Shown here piece after piece: positions 1 through 9,398 of a stretch of DNA of 40,036 nucleotides. This DNA is from an uncultured Lachnospiraceae bacterium (GTDB lineage Bacteria; Bacillota; Clostridia; Lachnospirales; Lachnospiraceae): positions 1 to 40,036 of the forward strand of contig CANRGZ010000008.1 of NCBI GenBank assembly GCA_947630295.1, given 5' to 3'. The notes below the pieces were generated by a model. It had not been told where the DNA came from and did no database searches. It saw nothing but the letters and a program-made list of their open reading frames with translations. The position numbers were made by a program, and so were the translations under genes. Position 1 is the first letter of the stretch. Each line of letters begins with the position of its first letter.

Positions 1-557
1 GCTTCTATATGGGAACCGATCCCGGCCAGGCACTTACTTTGATCTGTGACTATGATCAGTCCAAGTTCTACATTGTATCTTTAAGCGTGGATGCGCTCGC
101 CCATATGGAAGTCCCCTCTGATATTGACTGGGCAATGCTTGTCGCATATCACAGAGGAAAAATGGAAAAAATAAACGGCACGCCTTTCTACAACAAGTAC
201 CGTGATATGACATTAAACAAGGATCTGATAATCGGAAGCATTGCAAATGACCGCATGTTTTTCGTTATCGATAACTTTTTTGTCGGCAATGTGACCGATA
301 TTGCACTGATCAATAGTCTTTCGGCCCTTCAGCTTGGTAAGCAGTATGTAGCTGTTTCACAAAAGGGCTGTGATGCTGTGCATATCGAAACAGAGGTTTC
401 GCTTTCTTACCTTGAAAGACTGTTTATGAAAGAGGCAGCCGAAGAAAACCGGGCGAGAGGGATTTCCCTGGCCAATGATATTTGCAGGAATTATCGTCGC
501 GAGGGGTTGTTCTTCGATGAAATACTCGACGAGGCTAAGCGTGGAGGAACACAATGA
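1..557 (+). CDS. DUF3990-like protein, 5' truncated by the window edge
   Basis: The reading frame is open from base 3, where codons for F-Y precede the first ATG at 9, so the true start lies outside the window. The visible 185 residues contain the pattern I associate with DUF3990: an N-terminal FYMGTDPGQA segment, a central NKDLIIGSIANDRMFFVI segment and a following KQYVAVSQK strand. DUF3990 proteins are poorly characterised and often occur in small toxin-antitoxin-like modules; an ADP-ribosyltransferase-like fold has been suggested, but I recall this only loosely. The stop overlaps the next ATG by four bases, so the two are translationally coupled. The family call is by eye. Function is not demonstrated. 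Confidence 0.6.
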   Translation, partial: FYMGTDPGQALTLICDYDQSKFYIVSLSVDALAHMEVPSDIDWAMLVAYHRGKMEKINGTPFYNKYRDMTLNKDLIIGSIANDRMFFVIDNFFVGNVTDIALINSLSALQLGKQYVAVSQKGCDAVHIETEVSLSYLERLFMKEAAEENRARGISLANDICRNYRREGLFFDEILDEAKRGGTQ

Positions 558-973
558 ACGAGCTTCAGTTAAAGCTTTGTGATATTCAAGGCAGATTATT
601 TGAATTATCTGCTGAGAAGAACTATAACAGCGCCGCTTTTATCAAGGCCTTTATGTTGTCCGATACCGCAAAGGCGCTTGATTCAACATATAACCGTATG
701 CAATGGGCAGGAGAAGAATACCTGCTTGAGGAAGTCGCCTCTGCTGCAGGTACATCACTTACAGGAAACGGAGAGATATTTTCTGCGGATATGCTGTACT
801 GGATAGGCTATATCTACCGCTATTGGCACTATTACAATGGTGAGGACAGCGCAAAGATTTATAAGCAGGCTCCCGTCCAAACAATGAAACGTAATTATAT
901 GATGTTTCACACGATGGATCCTGAACTTGCCATAGAGGATTTGAAAGAAATCCATCATCAGAAAAGGAATTGA
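554..973 (+). CDS. Small hypothetical protein coupled to the DUF3990-like gene
   Basis: This 139-residue soluble protein has no signal peptide or membrane segment. It is rich in aromatic residues near its middle (YWIGYIYRYWHYY), and its C-terminal part ends MMFHTMDPELAIEDLKEI. I do not recognise a named domain, although proteins of this type recur next to DUF3990 genes in Clostridia. The ATG overlaps the previous stop (ATGA), and the next gene follows after 15 bases, so it is part of one transcription unit. By position it is a plausible antitoxin or partner of the DUF3990-like protein, but that is inference only. Confidence 0.6.
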   Translation: MNELQLKLCDIQGRLFELSAEKNYNSAAFIKAFMLSDTAKALDSTYNRMQWAGEEYLLEEVASAAGTSLTGNGEIFSADMLYWIGYIYRYWHYYNGEDSAKIYKQAPVQTMKRNYMMFHTMDPELAIEDLKEIHHQKRN

Positions 974-988
974 TTTCGGAGGTGCGAT

Positions 989-1594
989 ATGGCACTTGAT
1001 AATAAATTAGGACTGACAAGCTCTGCCGACCTTGCCCGTGAAGAAGAACGCATCAGCAAGAAAAAGGCCGCGGAACTTTTTGAAAATGACGTTTTAGATC
1101 GTCTTTCTGCCGGCACGTTTTCTACATTGCAGGCAATCCATAAGTATCTTTTCGAGGATATTTATGATTTTGCCGGTGAGCTCAGAACCGTCAATATTGC
1201 AAAGGGCAATTTCCGTTTTGCGCCTTTAATGTACTTGCAGGCGGCGCTTGAGAACATCGACAAAATGCCCCAATCGAACTTTGATGAGATCGTGGAAAAG
1301 TATGTTGAGATGAACATCGCCCACCCGTTCCGTGAGGGCAACGGCCGCAGCACCCGCATTTGGTTTGACCATATTTTGAAAAATGAAATCGGTAAGGTGG
1401 TCGATTGGAGCAAGGTCGAAAGGGAAGATTATCTGCTCGCAATGGAGCGCAGCCCGATTAAAGATGTGGAAATCAAAGTGTTGCTGAAAGGTGCGTTGAC
1501 AGACGAAATAAACAGCCGTGAGGTCTATATGAAAGGCATCGACCACAGCTACTATTATGAAGGTTATACGACCTTTAAGACGGAAGAATTATGA
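989..1594 (+). CDS. Fic-domain protein, class III (C-terminal inhibitory helix)
   Basis: Fic enzymes usually transfer AMP or another nucleotide part to a hydroxyl on a target protein. The catalytic motif HPFREGNGRSTR is complete at residues 112-123, with H112 as the base, E116 for metal and the GNGR anion hole. Near the C-terminus (187-192) the sequence S-Y-Y-Y-E-G matches the inhibitory motif [S/T]xxxE[G/N], placing this 201-residue protein in the class III, self-inhibited group (Neisseria NmFic type). The start has a good ribosome site (GGAGG about 8 bases upstream). The gene sits directly before a second Fic gene. The target is unknown; in this setting a toxin or stress role is likely but inferred. 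Confidence 0.88.
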   Translation: MALDNKLGLTSSADLAREEERISKKKAAELFENDVLDRLSAGTFSTLQAIHKYLFEDIYDFAGELRTVNIAKGNFRFAPLMYLQAALENIDKMPQSNFDEIVEKYVEMNIAHPFREGNGRSTRIWFDHILKNEIGKVVDWSKVEREDYLLAMERSPIKDVEIKVLLKGALTDEINSREVYMKGIDHSYYYEGYTTFKTEEL

Positions 1595-1614
1595 TAACGA
1601 AATGAGGTGCAAAT

Positions 1615-2724
1615 ATGCCGGATAAGCATTGGCAATTTGAACTTGAAGAATATATCAGACAGGGCGAGCCTGAAAGGGCCGAAAAAAGTGAAGCCTGGCA
1701 AACGGCGATCGGCTTGCAGGCGGTTGACGGGTTGAAAACCTCTGAATATTTACTGGATACCGCAAAGGAACACATCGAGGGTAAAATCACCATCGATGAG
1801 GCGCAGAAACGTATTTACAGCTATTATGAGCAGAGAACCACGCGTACCGAGCTTGAGGACAGCACCAAAGAAGCAGATATTGTATCTGCAAGAATAACGA
1901 AGCTTTTGGGCGAAAAGGCGTTTCAATTTTCTCCTGCCGAGTGGATTACCATTCACCGCAGATTGTTCGAGGGCGTATTTGACCACGCCGGACAAATCCG
2001 AAAATACAATATTTCCAAAAAAGAGTGGGTGCTGAACGGCGAATCGGTTATCTACGCCGATTTCAACAGCATAAAAGACACATTGGATTATGATTTTGCC
2101 ACCGAAAAACAGTTCTCTTATGAGGGACTGTCGGTGGAAGCATCGGTAAAGCACCTTGTAAAATTTGCATCGGACATTTGGCAGATTCATCCCTTTGGCG
2201 AGGGAAATACAAGAGCCACCGCTGTGTTTATGATTAAGTATATAAAAACTTTTGGGTTCCGGGTCAATAACGATGCGTTCCGTGAAAACTCCTGGTATTT
2301 CCGAAACGCTTTGGTTCGAGCAAACTATAACGATTTGCAAAAAGGAATCCATTCCACCACAAAGTTCTTGGAATTGTTTTTCGCAAACCTTCTGCTTGGT
2401 ACAAATTACGAATTAAAGAATCGCTATATGCATGTTGATTTTGTGGATGACAACAATTCCCAAAGTATTAATTCTAAAGTTCCAAAGTATCAATTTGATA
2501 CTTTAGGCTGTTCTTTAGAAGAATTTGCAGTTTTAGAATTGGTTACAAAGAACCCGACAGTGAAACAGCAAGAACTCGTTGAAGCAACCGGAAAATCTAT
2601 TGCAACGATCAAGAGAATTATGAAATCGTTGCAGGATAAAAATTATATCCGCCGTGAAAGCGGTAAACGCTACGGCAAGTGGGAAGTTTTGGTTTTGAAC
2701 AAGCTACAAGAAAATGCGAGGTAA
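1615..2724 (+). CDS. Fic-domain protein with N-terminal VbhA-like segment and C-terminal winged helix
   Basis: The protein has 369 residues. Residues about 30-72 (AIGLQAVDGL then KITIDEAQKRI) resemble the antitoxin-VbhA domain that is often fused in front of Fic domains. In the expected [S/T]xxx[E/D][G/N] inhibitory motif, the D-G pair (38-39) is present but the S/T position is Leu, so inhibition may be weakened. The Fic core has HPFGEGNTRA at 192-201, with the catalytic His, acidic residue, Asn and Arg kept and GNTR replacing GNGR, a common variant. Residues about 300-365 form a winged helix-turn-helix, suggesting DNA binding. The stop is 5 bases before the restriction-modification start, so the Fic and methylase genes are probably cotranscribed. 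Confidence 0.87.
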   Translation: MPDKHWQFELEEYIRQGEPERAEKSEAWQTAIGLQAVDGLKTSEYLLDTAKEHIEGKITIDEAQKRIYSYYEQRTTRTELEDSTKEADIVSARITKLLGEKAFQFSPAEWITIHRRLFEGVFDHAGQIRKYNISKKEWVLNGESVIYADFNSIKDTLDYDFATEKQFSYEGLSVEASVKHLVKFASDIWQIHPFGEGNTRATAVFMIKYIKTFGFRVNNDAFRENSWYFRNALVRANYNDLQKGIHSTTKFLELFFANLLLGTNYELKNRYMHVDFVDDNNSQSINSKVPKYQFDTLGCSLEEFAVLELVTKNPTVKQQELVEATGKSIATIKRIMKSLQDKNYIRRESGKRYGKWEVLVLNKLQENAR

Positions 2725-2729
2725 TTACA

Positions 2730-4646
2730 ATGGCTAAAAAGGAAGTTAAAACAGATTTGTGGGTTGCTCGGCAACTTGATTATTGTAAAATAAATTACGA
2801 CGCCCAAGGTAGCGACGTTAAAGAACTTAACAAAGCCTTACAAAACGCATCTAAAAGGGGCACTGGAAACGCAGGTTATCCAGAATTTGTTTCCGTTGTT
2901 AAAGATTTTGTTATAGTTATTGAAGATAAAGCCGATTTAGCAAAGCACGAAAAGCTGACAGAAACCGGTATTATCTCAACCGAACAGAAGGACATAACTG
3001 ATTATGCTGTAAATGGTGCTTATTTCTATGCAAAACATATTGCTCAAAATAGTACTTTTAGAAAGGTATTTGCAATAGGTATTTCAGGTGATGAAAAGCA
3101 TCATAAAATTACCCCTCTTTATGTTGATGATAGAGAAGGCTATAATAAGTTGCCTGATATTGAATCCTTTACATCTTTTTCTGAAGATAATATCGAAGAA
3201 TACTATACCCGTTATGTATTAAATGAAAAAACGGATATAGAAAAAACAACTGAAGAAATTTTAAAAGATGCTGCGGAATTACATGAGTATTTACGCACAT
3301 ATGGTTCGTTAAAAGACCAAGATAAGCCGTTGGTGGTATCAGGAATTTTATTAGCATTAGATGATAAGTTTTTCAAAGTGGATGATTTGCTTGGCGATGA
3401 AACCACAACCGATGGTCAGCTTATTTACGAAGCAATAAAACGACGTTTAAAAGCATCCAATGTTGGCCCCGATGCAAAGCGTGACAAGTTGATGAGCGAA
3501 TTCTCGATCATTAGAACAAGTGCGCGTTTAAATGAAGTGGACATTCGACTTGGAAAGACACCTCTTAAATTTTATACCGAATTTTTGAAAAAGAATGTAT
3601 TTGATAACATCAAATATCATAGCTCTAGCGAGGATTTTATAGGTCGTTTCTACGGCGAATTTATGAGTTATTCCGGTGGAGACGGTCAAACATTAGGAAT
3701 TGTGTTGACACCTCGACATATATGTGATTTATTCTGCGATTTGTTGAATATTCAGTCGAGTGATATTGTGCTTGACCCTTGTTGTGGTACAGCTGGCTTT
3801 CTAGTTGCTGCTATGCACCATATGCTTGAAAAAGCAGGCAATGATCAGACAAAACGTAAAAACATTAAAAAGAAGCAACTTCACGGGTTTGAACTTCAAA
3901 GCAATATGTTTGCCATCGCAGCTACCAACATGATTCTTCGAGATGACGGCAATAGCAATATTAAGTGCGAAGACTTTTTGCGTCAAAATTCTGCCGAGAT
4001 ACAACTTAAAGGTGCCACAGTTGGTATGATGAATCCGCCGTATTCACAAGGTACAAAGGCGGATCCATCGCAATACGAACTTTCTTTTGTCGAACACCTG
4101 TTAGATTCATTAGTAGAAGGAGCCAGAGCTGCTGTTATTGTACCACAGTCATCTATGACGGGAAAGACCAAAGATGAGCAAGCGCTCAAAGAAAGTATCA
4201 TGAAACATCACACCCTTGAGGGGGTAATCACTTGTAATACTGATACTTTCTATGGCGTTGGAACCAATCCTGTTATTGCTGTATTTACAGCACACGAACC
4301 TCATCCAAAAGAAAAGATTTGTAAATTTATTGACTTCCGGAACGATGGTTATGAAGTTAGAGCACATGTTGGTCTTATTGAAGGAGATTCTGCAAAAGAC
4401 AAACGAAAACATTTATTAGATGTATGGACCGAACGCATAGAAGCACCATCTAAATTTTGCGTAAAAACAATAGTTGAACCCAAAGATGAGTGGTTACATT
4501 CTTTTTATTATTTTAATGATGAAATACCGAGCGATGATGATTTTGAAAAATCCATCGGAGACTACTTAACATTTGAGTTTTCAATGATTATGCAAAACCG
4601 TGAATATCTATTTGAAAGAAGGGTTGATAATGAAAAAACTCAATGA
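2730..4646 (+). CDS. Nuclease-methyltransferase fusion subunit of a BcgI-like restriction-modification system
   Basis: This 638-residue protein joins two activities. Near the N-terminus, GYPEF followed by VIVIEDKAD (about 50-70) looks like a PD-(D/E)xK nuclease core. A helical linker follows, then an N6-adenine methylase domain with motif I LDPCCGTAGFLV (about 348) and motif IV NPPY (about 434). Combining cleavage and methylation in one chain with a separate specificity protein is the BcgI-type (type IIB) arrangement, distinct from type I HsdR/HsdM. I chose ATG 2730 because it lies just after the Fic stop and has GAGG upstream; the longer frame overlaps the Fic gene. The specificity gene overlaps its 3' end by 17 bases. 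Cleavage activity is inferred from motifs only. Confidence 0.85.
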   Translation: MAKKEVKTDLWVARQLDYCKINYDAQGSDVKELNKALQNASKRGTGNAGYPEFVSVVKDFVIVIEDKADLAKHEKLTETGIISTEQKDITDYAVNGAYFYAKHIAQNSTFRKVFAIGISGDEKHHKITPLYVDDREGYNKLPDIESFTSFSEDNIEEYYTRYVLNEKTDIEKTTEEILKDAAELHEYLRTYGSLKDQDKPLVVSGILLALDDKFFKVDDLLGDETTTDGQLIYEAIKRRLKASNVGPDAKRDKLMSEFSIIRTSARLNEVDIRLGKTPLKFYTEFLKKNVFDNIKYHSSSEDFIGRFYGEFMSYSGGDGQTLGIVLTPRHICDLFCDLLNIQSSDIVLDPCCGTAGFLVAAMHHMLEKAGNDQTKRKNIKKKQLHGFELQSNMFAIAATNMILRDDGNSNIKCEDFLRQNSAEIQLKGATVGMMNPPYSQGTKADPSQYELSFVEHLLDSLVEGARAAVIVPQSSMTGKTKDEQALKESIMKHHTLEGVITCNTDTFYGVGTNPVIAVFTAHEPHPKEKICKFIDFRNDGYEVRAHVGLIEGDSAKDKRKHLLDVWTERIEAPSKFCVKTIVEPKDEWLHSFYYFNDEIPSDDDFEKSIGDYLTFEFSMIMQNREYLFERRVDNEKTQ

Positions 4647-5688
4647 AAAAAAGTGGAGACCTGAAATAATAGGAGAATTGTTTAATGTATCGGGAAGTGT
4701 AACAACTAAACCAGAAGATATAATCCCCGATGGAAATACGCCTCGTATTACCTGCGCATCTTCACAAAACGGACTCGATAATTGTTATAAAAATGCAGCC
4801 ACAGAAAGTGGAGGTGTATTAACAGTAGATAGTGCAACTGTAGGAACAGTTTTTTATCAACCATTTAACTTTATTGCTACCGATCATGTTGAAAAAATCA
4901 AAAAAACGGATGATATGTTTGATGAAAATGAAGGATTGTTTCTCAAGACTGCGATAACAGTATCAGTCGGCACAAAATATCAGTACGGATATAAATTTTC
5001 GCAAAACAGAATAAAGCGACAAACCGTTTTCCTTCCAGTAAACGATGATGGCGAGCCAGACTATGAATACATGAGAGAATATGTTTATCATCAGCGTAAA
5101 ACAATGATAGATAAATACATATGCTTTGCCAAGAAACAACTCTCAAAAATGCAGTATAAAGAGATACCAACATTAAGTGCAACAAAATGGGCACCCGTTA
5201 TTCTTGATGATATTTTTTTCATAGGTAGCGGAACTCGTCTTGAGACACGTAATAAACAAGATGGAAATAGACCTTTTGTTGGAGCCGCTGACAATAACAA
5301 TGGCGTTACAGGGTTTGTTTCAAATAACAATGCTTCAAACGATAGTAATGTTCTCGGAGTTAATTATAACGGAAATGGAATGTGTATAGGCTTCTACCAT
5401 CCCTATGAATGTATTTTCTCAGATGATGTGAAACGCTTTCATTTGAAAAATCATGAAGATAATGCATATGTTCTGTTATTTTTTAAGTCTATTATTCTTA
5501 AACAAAAAAGCAAATTTGGTTATCTTTATAAATTTAATGCCGAGCGGATGGCCAAGCAAAGATTACTCGTTCCAGTAAACGATGATGGTGAACCTGATTA
5601 TAAGTATATGGAGCAGTATGCAAAAAACATGATGTTCAAGAAATATAAACAATATATTGCTTTTCTTGAAGCTAAAGAGAATATTTAG
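4630..5688 (+). CDS. DNA specificity subunit (BcgI B / HsdS-like)
   Basis: This is a 352-residue protein with two target-recognition domains in tandem. Each half begins with a W-[RA]-P-x-x-[IL] motif (KWRPEIIGELF and KWAPVILDDIF) and ends in a near-identical block, LPVNDDGEPDYEYM in the first half and VPVNDDGEPDYKYM in the second, followed by a helix. This internal repeat is typical of subunits that read a bipartite site. The ATG at 4630 has GAAAGAAGG upstream and overlaps the methylase stop by 17 bases. The protein should direct the fusion subunit to its site. The recognition sequence cannot be read from this. Confidence 0.85.
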   Translation: MKKLNEKKWRPEIIGELFNVSGSVTTKPEDIIPDGNTPRITCASSQNGLDNCYKNAATESGGVLTVDSATVGTVFYQPFNFIATDHVEKIKKTDDMFDENEGLFLKTAITVSVGTKYQYGYKFSQNRIKRQTVFLPVNDDGEPDYEYMREYVYHQRKTMIDKYICFAKKQLSKMQYKEIPTLSATKWAPVILDDIFFIGSGTRLETRNKQDGNRPFVGAADNNNGVTGFVSNNNASNDSNVLGVNYNGNGMCIGFYHPYECIFSDDVKRFHLKNHEDNAYVLLFFKSIILKQKSKFGYLYKFNAERMAKQRLLVPVNDDGEPDYKYMEQYAKNMMFKKYKQYIAFLEAKENI

Positions 5689-5712
5689 ATGTAAAATAAG
5701 TTAGGAGAAATT

Positions 5713-7773
5713 ATGAAGATTACGAAGATAGAAATAAGTCATTTTCGTGCACTAGAAAACTTTGTTTTATCAATTGAAGAGGATTTGTCTGTGGTTATCG
5801 GTAAAAACAATACCGGAAAAACCTCGTTGCTTAGTATTTTAGATAGATTTTTAGGCGAATCTAAATCTTCATTTGAATTTCATGATTTTAATAAGAAATA
5901 TCTTGCAAGCAAATTCCCGTTCAACCAAGAAAAAGTTCTGTCTGTAGAAGAATATGATCCGTTTTATATTTCGTTAACTATACACATTGAATATAACAAA
6001 ACAGATTATATTGGGAATTTAGCTAATCTATTTGTGTCTTTAGATCCCAAAGATAAGACCGTAATTATTAGATTTGAATATGTAATGACATATGAACTGT
6101 ATCTAAGCGCAGCAAAAGATTATACTACGTACTGTAGCAAATCTGGTAAAAAGGAGCGCACCATACGTGAATTTGTGGAAAAGAACCATTCGAAATATTT
6201 CAAGCAAGTCATTAAAAGCGTTAATCCGGTTGATACAAATGAATATGTCGAAATTAAAGAGAAAAGTAATATTCAGCGAATTATTAACTTTAAATATATC
6301 AATGCTATTCGTGATGTAAGCAATTTGGATGAAGCAAAAGCAAAAAGTCAAACTTTATCAAAATTGGCAGCAAAATATTATGAAGCCAGACGACAAGAAA
6401 CATTGGATGACAGATTATTTGATGATGTTTTAAAAGGCTCAGATATAAAACTCGACCGAACTTATAAAAAAATATTCAAAGATGTCATAATGGATATAGA
6501 ACGTTTTTCATATGGCAAGGGGGAGGCTCAAATATTTGTAAAATCTATGCTAAGCGCTTCTACATTGATAAAAGAAAATGCTAACGTAGTATACAGCAAG
6601 GATGCGGAATTTCTGCCTGAAGAATACAACGGTCTAGGATATATGAATCTTTTTGCGATGATATTCTACATAAACATTCAAATAGACGAATTTAGAAAGA
6701 TTACCAAAGCTAATCAAGTTCCTGCTGACATAAATCTACTATATATCGAAGAACCAGAAGCTCACACTCACCCGCAGATGCAGTATGTTTTCATTAAGAA
6801 TATTCAAACCAAATTACAGGAGGGGTGCAAAGGTAAAGAAGGAGAAGATGAAATTAATCTTCAGATGATTTTGTCTTCCCATTCTTCGCATATTGTGTCC
6901 CAAAGTGATTTTGAAAAAATCAAATTCTTTTATCGGGAAAATGATGCAATCTATTCGAAAGATTTATCTGATTTAAAAATTGAAATGATAAATTCTGTTG
7001 ATGACGGCGAAAATCGTTATAGATTTTTGAAGCAATATTTAACGCTGGAGCGTTCTGAGTTATTTTTTGCAGATAAAGTTATTTTTGTTGAAGGTGATAC
7101 GGAAAGAATACTTATTAATGCAATGATGCAGAAAACAGACATAGCCAACAAAGATATCGATGGGTATGTACCTTTAATGTCCCAAAATATATCTGTCGTT
7201 GAAGTCGGTGCATATTCACATGTTTTCGATGAATTTATCAGTTATTTGGGGATGAAAGCATTGATAATAACAGATATCGATTCAACAAAAAGGAAAATTG
7301 CTTCAAATGGAAGAACATATTATGAGGCCTGCAAGGTGTCTTCAGGTGAAGAAACTAGTAACGCTTCATTAAAACATTACTTCAAAAGTATTCCTTTTGA
7401 TAAATTGAAATCACTGAAAAAAAAAGAGAAGGTATTAACAAAAAACAACGAAGGAAAATGGATATCTGATCCTAAGGGTATGGTTAGAATTGCCTACCAA
7501 ACCCCGCAAAATCGATACCACGCTAGAAGTTTTGAAGATGCTTTTATTTGTTGCAACTATGAATTTGTTAAACAACACAAAAATGAGTTTAAGGGATTAA
7601 AGAATCGAAATCTTATTAAAGATTCGAAAGGTTCTTATTACGAAATAGCAAATAAATGTATTGACAAAAAGAGTGCATTTGCTACAGATATTCTCTATTT
7701 TAGCGATGAAAATTACACTAATTGGATAATCCCTGACTATATTAAGGAGGGACTGGAATGGCTGGCAAAATAA
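5713..7773 (+). CDS. gajA: Gabija anti-phage protein GajA (OLD-family ATPase/TOPRIM nuclease)
   Basis: GajA is the DNA-nicking component of Gabija; its ATPase domain is thought to sense nucleotide depletion during phage infection. The sequence starts MKITKIEISHFRAL, an SMC/RecF-type entry, with Walker A GKNNTGKT at 30-37 and Walker B LLYIEEPEAHTHP near 342. A TOPRIM domain follows, with VIFVEGDTE near 456 (catalytic Glu) and LIITDID near 518 (acidic pair). At 686 residues it is longer than the Bacillus cereus protein (about 578). Its stop overlaps the start of a UvrD-like helicase gene, which is the diagnostic Gabija pairing. A ribosome site TAGGAG precedes the ATG. Confidence 0.87.
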   Translation: MKITKIEISHFRALENFVLSIEEDLSVVIGKNNTGKTSLLSILDRFLGESKSSFEFHDFNKKYLASKFPFNQEKVLSVEEYDPFYISLTIHIEYNKTDYIGNLANLFVSLDPKDKTVIIRFEYVMTYELYLSAAKDYTTYCSKSGKKERTIREFVEKNHSKYFKQVIKSVNPVDTNEYVEIKEKSNIQRIINFKYINAIRDVSNLDEAKAKSQTLSKLAAKYYEARRQETLDDRLFDDVLKGSDIKLDRTYKKIFKDVIMDIERFSYGKGEAQIFVKSMLSASTLIKENANVVYSKDAEFLPEEYNGLGYMNLFAMIFYINIQIDEFRKITKANQVPADINLLYIEEPEAHTHPQMQYVFIKNIQTKLQEGCKGKEGEDEINLQMILSSHSSHIVSQSDFEKIKFFYRENDAIYSKDLSDLKIEMINSVDDGENRYRFLKQYLTLERSELFFADKVIFVEGDTERILINAMMQKTDIANKDIDGYVPLMSQNISVVEVGAYSHVFDEFISYLGMKALIITDIDSTKRKIASNGRTYYEACKVSSGEETSNASLKHYFKSIPFDKLKSLKKKEKVLTKNNEGKWISDPKGMVRIAYQTPQNRYHARSFEDAFICCNYEFVKQHKNEFKGLKNRNLIKDSKGSYYEIANKCIDKKSAFATDILYFSDENYTNWIIPDYIKEGLEWLAK

Positions 7774-9365
7774 ATTCCCACCTTGATAAAATTTATAAAA
7801 AAATCGATAGTCATAAGAACTTTGTGGTTAACGGCGGTGCCGGTAGTGGCAAAACATATGCACTGATTCAATCTTTGCAACATATATTTTCTAACAATCC
7901 TAATGCTAGGGTGGCGTGTATCACTTATACAAACGTAGCGGTTAATGAAATCAGGGAGAGGGTCCCCTTTGAAGGTTTGTTCGTTGATACCATACACAAC
8001 TTTGTTTGGGAGCAAATCAGGAATTACAAAAGCAACTTATCATCTGCTATTGTTGAATTAATATTATGCGAAAAAGAAACTAGAGGTGCAGGTATTAGAT
8101 ATTTAGGCGAACAAAATATTACATATGATACTTACCATCCTGAAACCATCGAATATAAAGAATACTTAAATGTAGAAGATGGCGTTATATCTCATGACGA
8201 AGTTTTGAAGTTAGGCAAGCTTCTGTTTTCAAAATATCCATTAATAAATAGAATTTTAGCAGATAAATATGATTACATTTTCGTAGATGAATATCAAGAT
8301 ACCAGTAATTTGATAATTTCTTTGTTATTAGAAACATTTATTGGTCACAAACCTAAAACACTAATTGGATTATTTGGTGATCCAATGCAATCAATATATG
8401 GGACCGGTATAGGAGACGTTGGAAAATATATTACTGATGGTGTATTGGATGAGGTTGTAATCGAAGGAAATCGCCGTTGCTCTGAAAAAGTAATCAATTT
8501 GTTAAACAAAATAAGAACAGATATTACTCAAACTCCGGAAAATTCAAACTTGGAAGGTAATGTTACTTTTCTGTATTCAAATAACAGCACGGATATTGAC
8601 ATTGTAAAACAGCATTTCGCTTTTAAAGATTGGGATTTTAATAATTCTGAAGATACCAAGGAATTGTATTTGACACATCGATTAATATCACGCAGGCATA
8701 ATTTCCAATCATTTTTGTCTGCATATACAAACACAGATAGAATATTTGGAGATTCTCCAGATAAACTTATATCTCATTTACTTAAACTTCAAGAAATGAT
8801 TCGTTTATATGAAACGAAGAAATATTATGAATTCATAAAAGCAACTGATTATAAAATATTTTATCACAAAGATAAACAAAATCTTTATGATAAAATTCAA
8901 ATACTTTCTGGAATGAAAGAGGCGACTATCCAAGAGATAGTGAAATTTGCAAATGAATCAAAGATTTGTATTATAGACGATAAGCTCAAACAGTTTGCTG
9001 CTGATCATGAAGAACTCTACACACAAGTCATGAACATTAAATACAGCGAGCTTGTTAATCTGTATGAATATGTTAACAAGCATTCTCCATATTCTACTCA
9101 ACACGGAATTAAGGGTGCCGAATTTAATGATGTATTTGTAATACTAGATAACGGAAACTGGAACAATTATAACTATGAACAGTTGCTCGGAACAGTTAGA
9201 AACCAAAATACTTACGACCGAACACACAAGCTGTTCTACGTAAGTTGCTCAAGAGCGAAAAGAAACTTGGTTGTTTATTGTCCAAATTTCAAAGAGGGTA
9301 TGAGGGCAAAAACTGAGGAATGGTTTGGAAAAGAAAATATGTTCTTAGTAGATAAGTCTGTGTAA
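7758..9365 (+). CDS. gajB: Gabija anti-phage protein GajB (UvrD/PcrA-like helicase)
   Basis: This is a superfamily 1 helicase-like protein of 535 residues. Walker A is NGGAGSGKT (about 26-34), followed by motif Ia CITYTNVAVNEIRERV. The Walker B/motif II is FVDEYQDTS near 174, and motif III is seen in GLFGDPMQSIYG. The C-terminal motif VI region is YVSCSRAKRNLVVY near 494. In Gabija, GajB joins GajA in a large complex and is needed for defence. The ATG lies inside the gajA 3' end with a strong AAGGAGGG site 7 bases upstream, implying coupled translation at fixed stoichiometry. Confidence 0.87.
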   Translation: MAGKINSHLDKIYKKIDSHKNFVVNGGAGSGKTYALIQSLQHIFSNNPNARVACITYTNVAVNEIRERVPFEGLFVDTIHNFVWEQIRNYKSNLSSAIVELILCEKETRGAGIRYLGEQNITYDTYHPETIEYKEYLNVEDGVISHDEVLKLGKLLFSKYPLINRILADKYDYIFVDEYQDTSNLIISLLLETFIGHKPKTLIGLFGDPMQSIYGTGIGDVGKYITDGVLDEVVIEGNRRCSEKVINLLNKIRTDITQTPENSNLEGNVTFLYSNNSTDIDIVKQHFAFKDWDFNNSEDTKELYLTHRLISRRHNFQSFLSAYTNTDRIFGDSPDKLISHLLKLQEMIRLYETKKYYEFIKATDYKIFYHKDKQNLYDKIQILSGMKEATIQEIVKFANESKICIIDDKLKQFAADHEELYTQVMNIKYSELVNLYEYVNKHSPYSTQHGIKGAEFNDVFVILDNGNWNNYNYEQLLGTVRNQNTYDRTHKLFYVSCSRAKRNLVVYCPNFKEGMRAKTEEWFGKENMFLVDKSV

Positions 9366-9398
9366 TGACATGTACTATATAGACTAAAGGGGACCTAT

